Shown in pieces: positions 8,808 to 18,851 of a DNA stretch of 64,000 bases. Made by a program: the position numbers and the translations under genes. How positions within the stretch are numbered: the stretch's first letter is position 1; each line of letters starts with the position of its first letter. The DNA is from Nitrospira japonica (GTDB lineage Bacteria > Nitrospirota > Thermodesulfovibrionia > UBA6902), in NCBI GenBank assembly GCA_020723105.1, contig DYJL01000004.1:1-64000 (forward strand), given 5' to 3'. The notes under the pieces were generated by a model. That model was given only the letters and a program-made list of their open reading frames with translations, ran no database searches and was not told the DNA's origin.

Positions 8808-9575
8808 ATGAACTTTGAAGAATTGGTTAATATAGCTTCGAAACTCAGAGGTCCCAACGGTTGTCCCTGGGATAAAGAACAGACCAGAGAGAGCCTCAGG
8901 CCGTTTCTTGTAGAAGAATTCTACGAGCTGATTGATGCCATGGACACAAATGATCCGGAAGGTATTAAAGAAGAATTTGGCGATCTTCTTTTTCAGATAG
9001 TTTTGCAAAGTCAGCTTTCAAAGGAAGAGGGTCAGTTTGATATAAATGACATTATCAGGGGTATTGCTCATAAGATGGTAAGCAGACATCCTCATGTCTT
9101 TGGTGACAAGGATTTAAAAACTTCCGATGATGTTAAAGTCTGGTGGGCGGAGCATAAAAAGAATGAAGGGAAGAATTACGCTTCTGCAATTGACGGGGTA
9201 CCGAAATCTCTTCCAGCCTTGCTGCGTGCAAGCAGGATCCAAAAGAAAGCCACAGAAGTTGGTTTTGACTGGGAGCGGATCGAGGATGTGTTTGCAAAGC
9301 TCGACGAGGAGATAAAAGAATTAAAAGAAGCTCTGGATAAAAAAAATCACAGAGAAATTGAAGAGGAACTGGGGGACATATTTTTCGTGCTTGTAAGAGT
9401 TGCAAATTTTATAAATGTAAATCCCGAAGATGCTCTGAGAAAAACTATGAATAAATTTTCCCAGAGGTTTAAGTATATGGAAAAAGAATCGCTCGAGCAG
9501 GGCAGAAGGCTTGCTGATATGACGCTTGCAGAGATGGACGTTTTATGGAATCAGGCAAAAAACAAATCAGGATAA
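8808..9575 (+). CDS. mazG: Nucleoside triphosphate pyrophosphohydrolase MazG
   Basis: A tandem MazG protein that hydrolyses (d)NTPs to NMP and pyrophosphate and cleans up aberrant nucleotides. The first domain has GCPWDKEQT then EEFYELIDA and EEFGDLLFQ. The second has EEIKELKEA and EELGDIFFVLV, the metal-binding EExxE/ExxD pattern. I place the start at ATG 8808 (MNFEELVNIASKLRGPNG), which gives the usual spacing to GCPWD. ATG 8802 is equally possible, and the longer frame from 8745 is unlikely. It converges with lptD, with five bases between the stop codons. Confidence 0.93.
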   Translation: MNFEELVNIASKLRGPNGCPWDKEQTRESLRPFLVEEFYELIDAMDTNDPEGIKEEFGDLLFQIVLQSQLSKEEGQFDINDIIRGIAHKMVSRHPHVFGDKDLKTSDDVKVWWAEHKKNEGKNYASAIDGVPKSLPALLRASRIQKKATEVGFDWERIEDVFAKLDEEIKELKEALDKKNHREIEEELGDIFFVLVRVANFINVNPEDALRKTMNKFSQRFKYMEKESLEQGRRLADMTLAEMDVLWNQAKNKSG

Positions 9576-9580
9576 GATTG

Positions 9581-11647
9581 TCACAAACTCCCTAACGCAA
9601 GCGTGCCGAGTCCCTTGAGCTCAAAGGCAAACATAATTTGATATTCACTTGGCTTCTTTGTGAAAGAAAGCGCCAGCGCCCAGCATTGATGAGTGTAGAT
9701 GCTTTTGGCAGTAAATTCCTGAACTCCGTTTCCATTCAGGTCATACCATAATTTCCCCTGTAAATCAACTGGAAGTGGTTCCTTGTAGAACTTTATAGGT
9801 TTATTAAGTCCGGCATCAATACTGATCTGGTCCAGCAAAGAAGAGCGTCTGAAATTTTTACCCATTCCGATATATCCTTTCTTGTCCTTCAGTGTAAACG
9901 AGGCAATAGTCTCTGTTAATACCCTGTCATGAACATCATATGAGGCATTGATATGAAATGATAAGTTATTGCCTGATACAGCGGCTTCTGCGAGTACAGG
10001 AGAAAAATGCCTGTCATCATCAAGAAGACTGTAACTCTGAGAGAGCCGGAATCGGGTTTCAGTTTTATGCGGACTTAAACCTGAAATCCTGTTGGTGAGC
10101 GAATAAACAAAGCTGCTTGTATGAGAGATGGTGTCTATTGAATTGAAAAAAGGGATATTGTCGGTATCATACGGTGGAATGTAAATGTATTCCAGAGAGG
10201 GTTCTATAATATGAACATGGGAAGAATATTTCTTGAAAAGTTTTGTACTCAGATTGGTGCTGAGATCAACAATCAATCTGTTTTTATTGACCGCTGGCGA
10301 ATTGAGAAAATAAGCTGTTTCCCTCAGACCGACTTTTTGAGTAATATTTGTCAGCCGGCCATAGCTGAGATAAAGATTCGGGTTGATATCAAGCCTGAAT
10401 CCTTCCTGGCCGTCTTTTCTTGAAAAATTAACACCATTAAACGCAGCATTAAAAGAAAAGGGGCCCCTGGATATTGTATTTATGATAAACCCTATTTCAG
10501 GGAGACTTTGAGGGACCTCTTTTGAACTGCCTTCGAGACTTTGCCGCATTTGGGCTAACAAATAAGTCCTGCCGACGTGATGAGGTTTTGAAAGATGCAG
10601 GTTTGATTCGAGATATTTCTGCAGTCTTTCTTCTGATGCAAACCCAAAAGGGTTTGTTTCCCAGGAGGACAGGCCAAATCTCTTGAATGATGTTGAGTCC
10701 AAGGTTTCATAATAATCGAACTCATTTACTGCATGCAATTTCAGATAAGCTGAAATGTTATATGGAAACTGCTGATTATGATAGGCCTTAACTTCAATAA
10801 GGTTTCTGGCTGGTTCGTCGTCTCTTGCGTGATATATCCAGAATTCGCCGTTTGCTTCAGGTGTTAAGATGTAACGATAATCCAGGCCTTCTGCCAATTT
10901 CTTTTCCGTATAATAATCAAGATACAAAGTTGCGTCCTGATTTTCTTTCAGAGCCCAGAAAAATCCTTGTTTATAATAGTTCCCTTTTGTGCTGCTGTAA
11001 CCAAATGATGGGAAAAGGAAGCCGGTCTTACGTTCTTTTATAATAGGCGCCCAGAAATATGGTGTATAAAAAACAGGGGTATTATTGATATGGAATTTGG
11101 CATGTCGTGCGCTTAAACTCTCATGCTGTGTTGTTTCTACATCATCTCCGGAAATATGCCACGAGGGTATATCAGCATCACATGAAGTGAAACGCGCCTT
11201 ATTAAGACAAAAGCTTTTATCGCCGGTCTTTTTAATATTATCACTGTGAAGATGAAAATTCTGCTTTTTATAGAACATATAACTGTTGTAAATGGTGCCG
11301 AGTTTTGTCTTTAAGTTAAGCTCAATCTTATCAGCTTTAATAATAAGTTCAGAATCTTCATATACAACATTGCCAATGGCGACGGCATCTGAGGTATTAT
11401 TGTCAAGACGCATTTCATCTGCATTTAAAATTGAATCTTCAAATACTAACCTGGCAGAACCTCTTGCTATATATATATTGGCTTGAGAAAGATATTCCAG
11501 ATTGTCAGCGGAAATCTCTGCCTCTCCATCGGCAAAGGAAGAAGCGGGCAACAGGAGGTGGGAAACAGGAAATAATAAAAAAATAAAAAAATAAAAAAAT
11601 ATGATCCTCCCTTTCCAGCTTTTTCTCCTTATCTTTCTCTTCATCAT
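9581..11647 (-). CDS. lptD: LPS-assembly protein LptD
   Basis: Outer-membrane protein of 688 residues that inserts lipopolysaccharide into the outer leaflet. A signal peptide with a Phe-rich core and an ASSFA-type cleavage site precedes an OstA/LptA-like jellyroll (EISADNLEYL, ARGSARLVFEDSILNADE; about 40-150). The large C-terminal barrel contains the family's FLFPSFGYS region. It is the last gene of the trpF-to-lptD block and overlaps folC by 4 bp. The signal-peptide coding sequence contains three copies of an 8-bp A/T repeat (11576-11599). Any copy-number change would shift the frame. Confidence 0.9.
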   Translation of the reverse strand: MMKRKIRRKSWKGRIIFFYFFIFLLFPVSHLLLPASSFADGEAEISADNLEYLSQANIYIARGSARLVFEDSILNADEMRLDNNTSDAVAIGNVVYEDSELIIKADKIELNLKTKLGTIYNSYMFYKKQNFHLHSDNIKKTGDKSFCLNKARFTSCDADIPSWHISGDDVETTQHESLSARHAKFHINNTPVFYTPYFWAPIIKERKTGFLFPSFGYSSTKGNYYKQGFFWALKENQDATLYLDYYTEKKLAEGLDYRYILTPEANGEFWIYHARDDEPARNLIEVKAYHNQQFPYNISAYLKLHAVNEFDYYETLDSTSFKRFGLSSWETNPFGFASEERLQKYLESNLHLSKPHHVGRTYLLAQMRQSLEGSSKEVPQSLPEIGFIINTISRGPFSFNAAFNGVNFSRKDGQEGFRLDINPNLYLSYGRLTNITQKVGLRETAYFLNSPAVNKNRLIVDLSTNLSTKLFKKYSSHVHIIEPSLEYIYIPPYDTDNIPFFNSIDTISHTSSFVYSLTNRISGLSPHKTETRFRLSQSYSLLDDDRHFSPVLAEAAVSGNNLSFHINASYDVHDRVLTETIASFTLKDKKGYIGMGKNFRRSSLLDQISIDAGLNKPIKFYKEPLPVDLQGKLWYDLNGNGVQEFTAKSIYTHQCWALALSFTKKPSEYQIMFAFELKGLGTLALGSL
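11576..11599. repeat. Octanucleotide simple repeat inside lptD
   Basis: Three perfect tandem units of TAAAAAAA (+ strand) lie within the first 25 codons of lptD. The unit is not a multiple of three, so gain or loss of a unit would frameshift the gene. Confidence 0.9.
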
Positions 11648-12996
11648 TTAGTTGCTTCCTCGTTTCTTATTTGCTCCCTTAAATCCGACAGTACGGCAGA
11701 GCACCCGAAAATTTCCTTAACTTCTCCGGCAGTATAAAAAGAACCTGTTACAAGGATGATTCTATCTTTTACGCAGTGAGTTTTTGCAAGTTCCAAGGCT
11801 TCGTTAACGGTATCAGTCTTCATTATTGAAGCAGGGGGATTTTTCAGGGTTCGTATAATTTTTTCAAGCCGGTCCGGTAAAGCGGCCCGCTCATGTTTCG
11901 GTTTTGTTACTATTACAGATTCGGATATGTTAATTAGAGGTATTAGTATTTCTTTAAGATCCTTATCACCCATAATCCCTGCGATAAGGATAATTTTTTT
12001 ATCAGGGAATAGGTCACCTATAGTTTCACTTAGAGAAAATGCTGCTTCCGGGTTATGAGCTCCATCAACGATGACAGGGGGTGATTGGGAAATCCATTCC
12101 AGACGACCTTCAAGATTTACATTTTGCAGGCCCTGTCTTATTGACTCATCTGAAATGGAGAAACCTCTCGCTTTCAATATTTCACAGGTGCGTACGGCTG
12201 TGCAAGCGTTGTAAATTTGATATTTTCCAGGAAGAGATATGGAAAGATTGCTGAAGTTTTTAAAGCCGTCATAATTGAAGGCAGTCTGTTTGTTATCCAT
12301 ATGGAGAAGGCTGCCTCTGAACTCCTTGTTATATATATGAATTTCTGAATGGCGGCTGTTTGCAATATCTGATAATTGTTTGATTACATTTGGCAGTCTT
12401 GATGCTGTTATCAGAGGGATACCTGGCTTAATAATCCCGGCCTTCTCAAAGGCAATATCTGAAATATCATTGCCCAGGAACTCGCAATGATCGAGGCTTA
12501 TATTGGTAATAATGCTTGCTTGAGGCAGGATAACATTAGTTGCGTCAAGTCTTCCGCCCATGCCTGTCTCAACCACGGCCCAGTCAACATTATTTTGTGC
12601 GAAATAACAGAAGGCCATTGCAGTGACGAATTCAAAAAATGTGGGATTCAGGTCTGTACCGGCTATAGCATCACGGATCATGGATGCAATCCTTATTACT
12701 TCAGATTTGTCTATGCGCAGATTATTTATCTGTATTCTTTCAGTGAAGCTAACGAGATGAGGAGAGGTAAAAAGACCGACCTTGAAACCATTTTTCATGA
12801 GAATGGAAGCTATTGCTGCTGATGTAGATCCCTTGCCATTAGTTCCGGCGACATGAACTGAATTAAAGGAGTTGTGAGGCTCTCCAAGTATATTCATCAA
12901 TTTAATAATATTGGCCAGACCCAGTTTTATTCCATGGTGTTGCAGGCTATATAGATAGCTTATGGTAGTGTCGTATTTATTGAAATCTGAGATCAT
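11644..12996 (-). CDS. folC: Folylpolyglutamate synthase/dihydrofolate synthase
   Basis: Mur-ligase-family enzyme of about 450 residues that adds glutamate to dihydropteroate and folates. The ATP loop VAGTNGKGSTS, FTSPHL, the GGRLDATN stretch and the DGAHNPEA motif are all clear. I prefer the start at 12996 (MISDFNKYDTTISYLYSLQ), which fits the usual short N-terminus. The longer frame starts at 13029 and would borrow its first codons from a palindromic repeat. It lies between accD and lptD, the common accD-folC order, and overlaps lptD by 4 bp. Confidence 0.93.
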   Translation of the reverse strand: MISDFNKYDTTISYLYSLQHHGIKLGLANIIKLMNILGEPHNSFNSVHVAGTNGKGSTSAAIASILMKNGFKVGLFTSPHLVSFTERIQINNLRIDKSEVIRIASMIRDAIAGTDLNPTFFEFVTAMAFCYFAQNNVDWAVVETGMGGRLDATNVILPQASIITNISLDHCEFLGNDISDIAFEKAGIIKPGIPLITASRLPNVIKQLSDIANSRHSEIHIYNKEFRGSLLHMDNKQTAFNYDGFKNFSNLSISLPGKYQIYNACTAVRTCEILKARGFSISDESIRQGLQNVNLEGRLEWISQSPPVIVDGAHNPEAAFSLSETIGDLFPDKKIILIAGIMGDKDLKEILIPLINISESVIVTKPKHERAALPDRLEKIIRTLKNPPASIMKTDTVNEALELAKTHCVKDRIILVTGSFYTAGEVKEIFGCSAVLSDLREQIRNEEATK

Positions 12997-13023
12997 GTTG
13001 AATTTAAAAGATACATAGTCTAC

Positions 13024-13142
13024 TGTCATTCCTGTGAAAGCAGGAATCCAGATTAATTGCAGAGGAGGTTAGAAAATTAACAAGGAACTGGATTCTCGCC
13101 ACGGCGAGTCGCTGTGGTGACCGCATCAAATGCAGAATGACA
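13024..13142. repeat. Palindromic intergenic repeat between accD and folC
   Basis: The ends are TGTCATTC (13024) and GAATGACA (13142). Inner arms CAGGAATCCAG (13041-13051) and CTGGATTC (13088-13095) are also complementary. This resembles the dispersed palindromes of the TGTCATTCCTG/CTGGATTC type scattered through many environmental bacterial genomes. It lies inside the trp-acc-fol-lpt block and reaches into the longest possible folC frame. Confidence 0.75.
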
Positions 13143-13166
13143 AATTATCTTTGATTAACATTCTTA

Positions 13167-14018
13167 TTAACCTGTGTTCTCATTTCCGGCTGTTAATGAC
13201 AATAATTTCACAATGGTTTGTTTCAGTTCTTTTCTGCTGACAATCATGTCAATCATTCCATGCTGAAGCAGAAATTCCGCAGTCTGGAAATTCTCAGGTA
13301 GCTGCTGTTTTATCGTTTGCTCAATGACTCTCGGACCTGCAAAGCCAATAAGGCTCTTGGGTTCAGCAATAATGATATCTCCCAGCATTGCAAAACTTGC
13401 TGACACTCCTCCAAAGGTCGGATCCGCAAGTATTGATATATAGGGCCTTCTTTTTTCCTTGAATCTGGCTATAGCTGCAGATGTTTTTGCCATTTGCATA
13501 AGAGAAATAATCCCTTCATGCATCCTGGCTCCGCCGGATGAGGCAATTGATATCAGAGGCAGTTCTTCCTCGGTTGCTTTTTCTGCTGCCATTACAAATT
13601 TCTCACCAACCACTGATCCCATACTTCCGCCCATGAATTCGAAATCAAGAACCACGAGCATTACTTTATAATTGCCTACCAGTGCAGTGCCTGTAATTAC
13701 GGCATCTTTGTTGTCTGTTTTCTTTTGATACTCAGTAAGCCTGTTTTTGTACGTTATCTGATCTTTAAAATTCAAAGGGTCTCTTGATACGAGATTTTTA
13801 CCTATCTCAATAAAACTGTTTTCATCTATGAAGAGAGATATGCGTTCCTTTGCAGAAATTCTAAAATGATAGTTGCATTTGGGACATACTTTCAGATTTT
13901 TTTCAACCTCTTTGCGGTAGATAATCTCTTTACAGGAATTGCATTTTACCCAAAGACCTTCTGGTACTTTAACTTTTTTAGCGAGTACAGGTTGATCTTT
14001 TTTCTTGAACCAGGCCAT
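13167..14018 (-). CDS. accD: Acetyl-CoA carboxylase carboxyltransferase subunit beta
   Basis: A 283-residue subunit that, with AccA, transfers CO2 from biotin to acetyl-CoA for fatty-acid synthesis. The N-terminal zinc ribbon has Cys26, Cys29, Cys45 and Cys48. The crotonase-fold core shows SSGGARMHEGI and FAGPRVIEQTI. Length and motifs are complete. It follows trpA by 40 bp in the same direction. accA is not in the window. Confidence 0.96.
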   Translation of the reverse strand: MAWFKKKDQPVLAKKVKVPEGLWVKCNSCKEIIYRKEVEKNLKVCPKCNYHFRISAKERISLFIDENSFIEIGKNLVSRDPLNFKDQITYKNRLTEYQKKTDNKDAVITGTALVGNYKVMLVVLDFEFMGGSMGSVVGEKFVMAAEKATEEELPLISIASSGGARMHEGIISLMQMAKTSAAIARFKEKRRPYISILADPTFGGVSASFAMLGDIIIAEPKSLIGFAGPRVIEQTIKQQLPENFQTAEFLLQHGMIDMIVSRKELKQTIVKLLSLTAGNENTG

Positions 14019-14058
14019 AGAAACAGTTATAAGGGATTAGGGGTTAGTATTTTGAATT

Positions 14059-14829
14059 TCATATTGCATCTCTCAGGGATCTGGTGAACTCTTTGATATC
14101 CTTTTCCCCCGCAATTCTTTTCACTATTGCGCTTCCGACAATAATGCCATTGGCAAGTTTTGATATCTCTGAGGCTTCTTCTGGATTAGAAATGCCAAAA
14201 CCAATCGCTACAGGTTTATTTGTGTTGTCTTTTATCAGGTTCAGGGTGTTTTTCATGGGGTCGTTAATTGAGAGCTCTGCACCAGTGATGCCTGTGATAG
14301 ATACATAATATATAAATCCGGTTGAAGCCTTCACCACCTTTTTTATTCTTTCCAAGGTGCTTGTAGGAGCAAGCAGGAAAATAGTATCCAGTTTGTATTG
14401 CCGTGCAACAGCTATGAAATCATCTGCTTCATCGGGAATCAAGTCAGGTATTATCACTCCGTTAACTCCGGCGCTGGCAGCTTCTATTACAAACTTTTCG
14501 ATGCCAAATTTGAAGACAGGATTATAGTATGTCATTAATATCAGAGGTATCTGAGAAGTTTGTCTGATCTCTCTAACTAATGCAAGAACTTTCCTCAAGG
14601 TAGTTCCCTGCTGTAGGGCGCGTTCCGAAGCCCGCTGTATCGTGGGGCCATCAGCAAGAGGATCGCTGAAGGGAACGCCAAGTTCAATAATATCTGCGCC
14701 TGCCTCTTCCAGTTCGGCAACGAACTTTTTTGTAGCATCAAGATCTGGATCTCCTGCCATGATATAGGAGATAAGGGCTTTCCTGTCTGTTTGCTTCAGT
14801 TTTTTAAAGACATTTTCTATCTTATTCAT
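14059..14829 (-). CDS. trpA: Tryptophan synthase alpha chain
   Basis: A 256-residue TIM barrel that cleaves indole-3-glycerol phosphate to indole, which is channelled to TrpB. Catalytic Glu49 (ELGVPFSDP) and Asp60 are in place, and the phosphate-binding GFGISNPEEA and GIIVGSAIVK are clear. It lies 27 bp after trpB, probably co-transcribed. Confidence 0.96.
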   Translation of the reverse strand: MNKIENVFKKLKQTDRKALISYIMAGDPDLDATKKFVAELEEAGADIIELGVPFSDPLADGPTIQRASERALQQGTTLRKVLALVREIRQTSQIPLILMTYYNPVFKFGIEKFVIEAASAGVNGVIIPDLIPDEADDFIAVARQYKLDTIFLLAPTSTLERIKKVVKASTGFIYYVSITGITGAELSINDPMKNTLNLIKDNTNKPVAIGFGISNPEEASEISKLANGIIVGSAIVKRIAGEKDIKEFTRSLRDAI

Positions 14830-14856
14830 TATGGTCTGACTATAGATTTGAAATTA

Positions 14857-16059
14857 TTAAAGGGCGATACCTTTTATTCTTGCTACTTCCTGTACGTCTT
14901 TATCTCCCCTGCCGGAAAGATTGACAATTATAATGGAATCTTTTGGCATTGCAGGCGCTGTTTTTACTGCCTCTGCGATTGCATGGGCTGATTCAAGTGC
15001 CGGAATAATACCTTCAGTTCTGCTTAGTAGTTCAAAGGCCCTCAATGCTTTTTCGTCAGTGGCATAAGTATATTCAATCCTTTTCATATCTCTCAGATAA
15101 CAATGTTCAGGACCCACTGAAGCGTAATCCAGTCCTGCAGAGACTGAATGCGTACCAAGGACGTTTCCGTCATCATTTTGCAGCAGATAACTTTTACAGC
15201 CCTGAAAAACGCCAAGAGAACCTCCTGCAAAGCGTGCTGCATGCTCCCCGGAAGAAATGCCACGCCCGCCTGCTTCAACGCCGATCATTCTTGTTTGGTC
15301 TTCGAGAAATGCAGAAAATAGACCGATAGAATTACTGCCGCCACCAACACAGGCGATGAGACAATCCGGTAGTCTCTTTTCTAACCTTAATATCTGTTTT
15401 CGTGCTTCGTTACCGATTACTGACTGGAAATCTCTCACCATGACGGGGTAGGGGTGAGGACCGAAAGCAGTGCCCAGCACATAATGAGTGTTTTGTACAT
15501 TTGTGGTCCAGTCTCTCAGAGCTTCATTAATTGCATCTTTTAGTGTTTTTGAGCCAACATTGACATCTGTAACTTTTGCATCAAGAAGCCGCATTCTGAA
15601 TACATTCAAGGACTGTCTTCTTATGTCTTCGCTGCCCATATATATTTCACATTTAAGGCCGACAAGTGCGGCTCCCGTTGCAGTGGCAACACCATGCTGC
15701 CCTGCACCAGTCTCTGCTATGATTCTGCTTTTCCCCATCTTCTTTGCAAGGAGAGCCTGCGCAAGTGCATTGTTTATCTTATGCGCACCGGTGTGGCAGA
15801 GATCTTCTCTTTTAAGATAGATTTTTGCGCCACCAAGAGTATTTGAGAGATTCTTCGCAAAATACAACGGAGTGGGTCTTCCGATGAAATCTTTTTGAAG
15901 CAACGTCAGTTCATTAAGGAAGTTTCTATCTTTCTTATACTTCTTATAAGCTGTCTCAAGCTCAATAAGGGCAGGCATAAGGGTTTCAGGCACAAACCTG
16001 CCTCCGTAAGGGCCGAAATGACCTTTTGCATTAGGAACTTTCTTTGGAAATGCATCCAT
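14857..16059 (-). CDS. trpB: Tryptophan synthase beta chain
   Basis: A 400-residue PLP enzyme that condenses indole with serine. The PLP lysine is Lys94 in [11 protein letters not shown], and the phosphate-binding GGGSNSIG and the GRGDKD C-terminal motif are present. It is the classical TrpB1 type that partners TrpA. It is preceded by 172 bp with no gene or clear terminator, then by a glycosyltransferase. Confidence 0.97.
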   Translation of the reverse strand: MDAFPKKVPNAKGHFGPYGGRFVPETLMPALIELETAYKKYKKDRNFLNELTLLQKDFIGRPTPLYFAKNLSNTLGGAKIYLKREDLCHTGAHKINNALAQALLAKKMGKSRIIAETGAGQHGVATATGAALVGLKCEIYMGSEDIRRQSLNVFRMRLLDAKVTDVNVGSKTLKDAINEALRDWTTNVQNTHYVLGTAFGPHPYPVMVRDFQSVIGNEARKQILRLEKRLPDCLIACVGGGSNSIGLFSAFLEDQTRMIGVEAGGRGISSGEHAARFAGGSLGVFQGCKSYLLQNDDGNVLGTHSVSAGLDYASVGPEHCYLRDMKRIEYTYATDEKALRAFELLSRTEGIIPALESAHAIAEAVKTAPAMPKDSIIIVNLSGRGDKDVQEVARIKGIAL

Positions 16060-16231
16060 TTTAGTTATTATCTCTGTTGTTAGTTAGCTCATAACAATAA
16101 TTAAAAAATTGTAAGTCAATATTATATCACAGCATGATAGAATAACAATAGAAAATAGAAAAGCGTTGTGGTGCCGGTATGGATCCTACGATTTTACTTA
16201 ATATAAGATGTGATAGGAAAAATATAAGGCG

Positions 16232-16939
16232 TTACTTGAACCGGAAGATTCCATACTTCAAGATTACATATACTGCTCTGATACCATCTTTCCAGTTAAT
16301 TTTTTTCCCTTCTCTGTATGTGCGCCCAAAATAAGAAATTCCTACTTCGTATATTCTGCAATTGAGCCTGCTTATTTTAGCAGTGACCTCTGGTTCGAAC
16401 CCGAATCTGTTTTCTTTTAATTCTATTTTATCCAGTATTTCCCGCCTGAAAACTTTGTAGCATACTTCCATGTCTGTGAGATTCAGGTTTGTAAATATGT
16501 TAGAAAGGAGGGTCAGAAATTTATTGCCGAGGGAATGCCAAAAAAATAATATCCGGTGAGAGTCCCCACCGATAAAACGGGAACCATATACCACATCAGC
16601 CTTGTTTTCAACTATTGGTTTCAGAAGTTTACTGTATTCATTTGGGTCATATTCGAGGTCGGCATCTTGAATTATGATTATATCACCGGTTGCAGCTTTA
16701 AAGCCGGTCTTTAAAGCTGCCCCCTTACCTTTATTTTCAGAATGATATATGATTGTTGTATTGTTGTCTTTTCCTTCTATGGATTTCAGATACTCCCTTG
16801 TTCCATCAGTTGAATAATCATCTACAATAACAATCTCCTTATCCATACCTACATGAACCCCGGAGATTACATCCAGGATTGCTTTAATAGAGTTTATTTC
16901 ATTGAAACACGGCATTACAATAGACAGTTTCATGGTCAT
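16232..16939 (-). CDS. Family 2 glycosyltransferase, polyprenyl-phosphate mannose synthase-like
   Basis: A 235-residue GT-A enzyme with [16 protein letters not shown], the nucleotide-binding DDYSTDGT and the metal motif QDADLEYDP, followed by the VYGSRFIGG loop. The length and absence of transmembrane helices resemble DPM1-type transferases that load mannose or glucose onto polyprenyl phosphate. Its position inside a trp/acc block is unusual. It may serve the polysaccharide locus that starts at 19020. The exact donor cannot be read from sequence. Confidence 0.85.
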   Translation of the reverse strand: MTMKLSIVMPCFNEINSIKAILDVISGVHVGMDKEIVIVDDYSTDGTREYLKSIEGKDNNTTIIYHSENKGKGAALKTGFKAATGDIIIIQDADLEYDPNEYSKLLKPIVENKADVVYGSRFIGGDSHRILFFWHSLGNKFLTLLSNIFTNLNLTDMEVCYKVFRREILDKIELKENRFGFEPEVTAKISRLNCRIYEVGISYFGRTYREGKKINWKDGIRAVYVILKYGIFRFK

Positions 16940-17040
16940 ACCCTAATGTAATAGAATACAAATCTGTTATAAAAAAGTATATAAAATTAACAAGAAAATA
17001 AGATGAAGCAGCTATCTTGAGATCCATTCAATCAAGCTTA

Positions 17041-18222
17041 TTATAATTTTTTCATAATGGTAACGAAGAGTTTTTCAAGTACTTTTTGGTAAAAAGGGCG
17101 CTTCTCCCATGTGTTTATATCCATTTTTACAGATTTTTCCATGTCATTATAAAATATCTCTATCATATTCCTGCTAAAACCGGTATCGAGAATTCCAACG
17201 TTGCTTTCTTCATTTCGTCGTAAGGATTGAGAATCGAGATTTGCTGAACCTACTATACTCCAGCATCTGTCAAACACAGAAGTCTTTGCATGGAGTATAG
17301 CACCTTGGTAATCGTAGATTATAACCCCTGCCTTTAATAATCGTTTGTAATAAGTTCTGCTGGCATAATAAACGGGGATAACATCAGATTTTCCGGGAAG
17401 AAGCAGTGCAACTTTGACCTCTCGTTTAACTGCGTTTATTAAGGCTCTCAATATTTTTCTGCTTGGAACGAAATAAGCAGTTGTTAAAAATATGCTTTCT
17501 CTCGCATTTCTTATACTGTAAAGAAGTAATGTTCTCATCTTCCTCTTGGCCCTTCCGGAGTTTGCAAAGATTGGAATAGCCGGAATGCCATAAGTCAGGG
17601 GATTATTTTCTATGTATAACTTGGGCGGCTCACCTTTCCATGTTTTCCAGCTTTTACTGAAAATACCGAGTAAAGTGGAAGCAATAGGTCCTTCAAGATA
17701 AATACCTGTATCACGCCAGTTGTTTTTTCTTTTTTTAAAATAACCTTGATATTCATCTGCAATATTAAATCCGCCTGTAATCGCTTTTTGTCCGTCAATT
17801 ACCAGGAGTTTTTTATGATTACGGTAAATATATCCACGGGGATAAGACCATTTAAATGGATGGGATACACGGACCTTTACGCCCTCTTTTTTCAAGTCAG
17901 ACCAGAAACTCCTGGATGTAAGGAATGATCCGAAATGGTCATAAAGTAAATAAACGTTAACACCCTCCCTCGCTTTTTTTTTGAGTAATTCAGCTAATTG
18001 TCTGCCGGAGTTATCGTCTCTGAAAATATAGAATTCAATACATATGATTTGCTGTGCTGTTGATACGGTGTCAAGGATAGTCTGGAAGGTTTCTTGTCCG
18101 CTTTTCAGGATCTTTATATTATTATTTCCGGAAAAAGGCAAACCTAATATATTTTCAATGATATTTTTTTTAAAAGTCAGAAAATTTGGGGAAGATTCGG
18201 TGGGAACTAACCTGTTGTTCAT
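17041..18222 (-). CDS. Phospholipase D-family protein, cardiolipin synthase-like
   Basis: A 393-residue protein with two HKD motifs: His136-Lys138-Asp143 (HKKLLVID) and His311-Lys313-Asp318 (HAKTSVFD). Each is followed by the usual Gly/Ser-Asn stretch (GGFNIAD; GSANLDSQS). This pattern fits bacterial cardiolipin synthases (ClsA/B), which join phosphatidylglycerols. It lacks the N-terminal transmembrane pair of ClsA and so resembles ClsB more. It overlaps trpF by 4 bp and is probably translationally coupled to it. Confidence 0.88.
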   Translation of the reverse strand: MNNRLVPTESSPNFLTFKKNIIENILGLPFSGNNNIKILKSGQETFQTILDTVSTAQQIICIEFYIFRDDNSGRQLAELLKKKAREGVNVYLLYDHFGSFLTSRSFWSDLKKEGVKVRVSHPFKWSYPRGYIYRNHKKLLVIDGQKAITGGFNIADEYQGYFKKRKNNWRDTGIYLEGPIASTLLGIFSKSWKTWKGEPPKLYIENNPLTYGIPAIPIFANSGRAKRKMRTLLLYSIRNARESIFLTTAYFVPSRKILRALINAVKREVKVALLLPGKSDVIPVYYASRTYYKRLLKAGVIIYDYQGAILHAKTSVFDRCWSIVGSANLDSQSLRRNEESNVGILDTGFSRNMIEIFYNDMEKSVKMDINTWEKRPFYQKVLEKLFVTIMKKL

Positions 18223-18851
18223 AAATAATATTTTAAGGAAGCATTTTTTGCTCTCGCGATGAATAGTTTTAATTTTTCATGATCTTTTATGCCCTTAGTT
18301 TTGCTTTCTACTCCGGAAGCCACATCAACTCCATATGGCTGTACAATTTTGACTGCTTCTGCAACGTTGTCAGGAGTCAATCCGCCCGCGAGTATTATTC
18401 GTCCCAATTTTTTTGCTTCAATTGCAATATTCCAGTTAAAGATCTGTCCGGTACCTCCGACTGCATCAGATGAATACGTATCAAGAAGAAATGCTGAAGC
18501 GTCTTTATAGCCAGTTAGAGGCATAATATCTGAAAGTTTTCGTATCCTTAGTGCTTTAATGATTCTTTTATTGAGGTTACAGTATTCCGGAGGTTCAGAA
18601 CCATGGAGCTGAATTGCATCCACACCTGCGTAAGAAGCGATTTTTACAAGAGCCGATTTTTCTTTATCGACAAAAACACCGATAGTCGTTACAAAAGGCG
18701 GAAGCGATGAAATAATCTTCTTTGCATTTTCAGGGGTTACAGAACGAGGACTTTCAGTGTAAAAGATAAAACCCAGTGCATCTGCACCGTGGTCAATTGC
18801 CGCAAAGGCATCATTAAGATTTGTTATACCGCAGATTTTGACCCTGACCAT
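18219..18851 (-). CDS. trpF: Phosphoribosylanthranilate isomerase
   Basis: A 210-residue TIM barrel for the third step of tryptophan synthesis. MVRVKICGIT carries the catalytic Cys7, the phosphate loop LAGGLTPDNV and GVDVASGVE are standard, and the general acid Asp sits in LLDTYSSD. It is the first gene of the minus-strand block. TrpC, TrpD, TrpE and TrpG are absent from the window, so the pathway is split. I saw no tryptophan-rich leader or clear promoter upstream (18852-19019). Confidence 0.95.
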   Translation of the reverse strand: MVRVKICGITNLNDAFAAIDHGADALGFIFYTESPRSVTPENAKKIISSLPPFVTTIGVFVDKEKSALVKIASYAGVDAIQLHGSEPPEYCNLNKRIIKALRIRKLSDIMPLTGYKDASAFLLDTYSSDAVGGTGQIFNWNIAIEAKKLGRIILAGGLTPDNVAEAVKIVQPYGVDVASGVESKTKGIKDHEKLKLFIARAKNASLKYYL

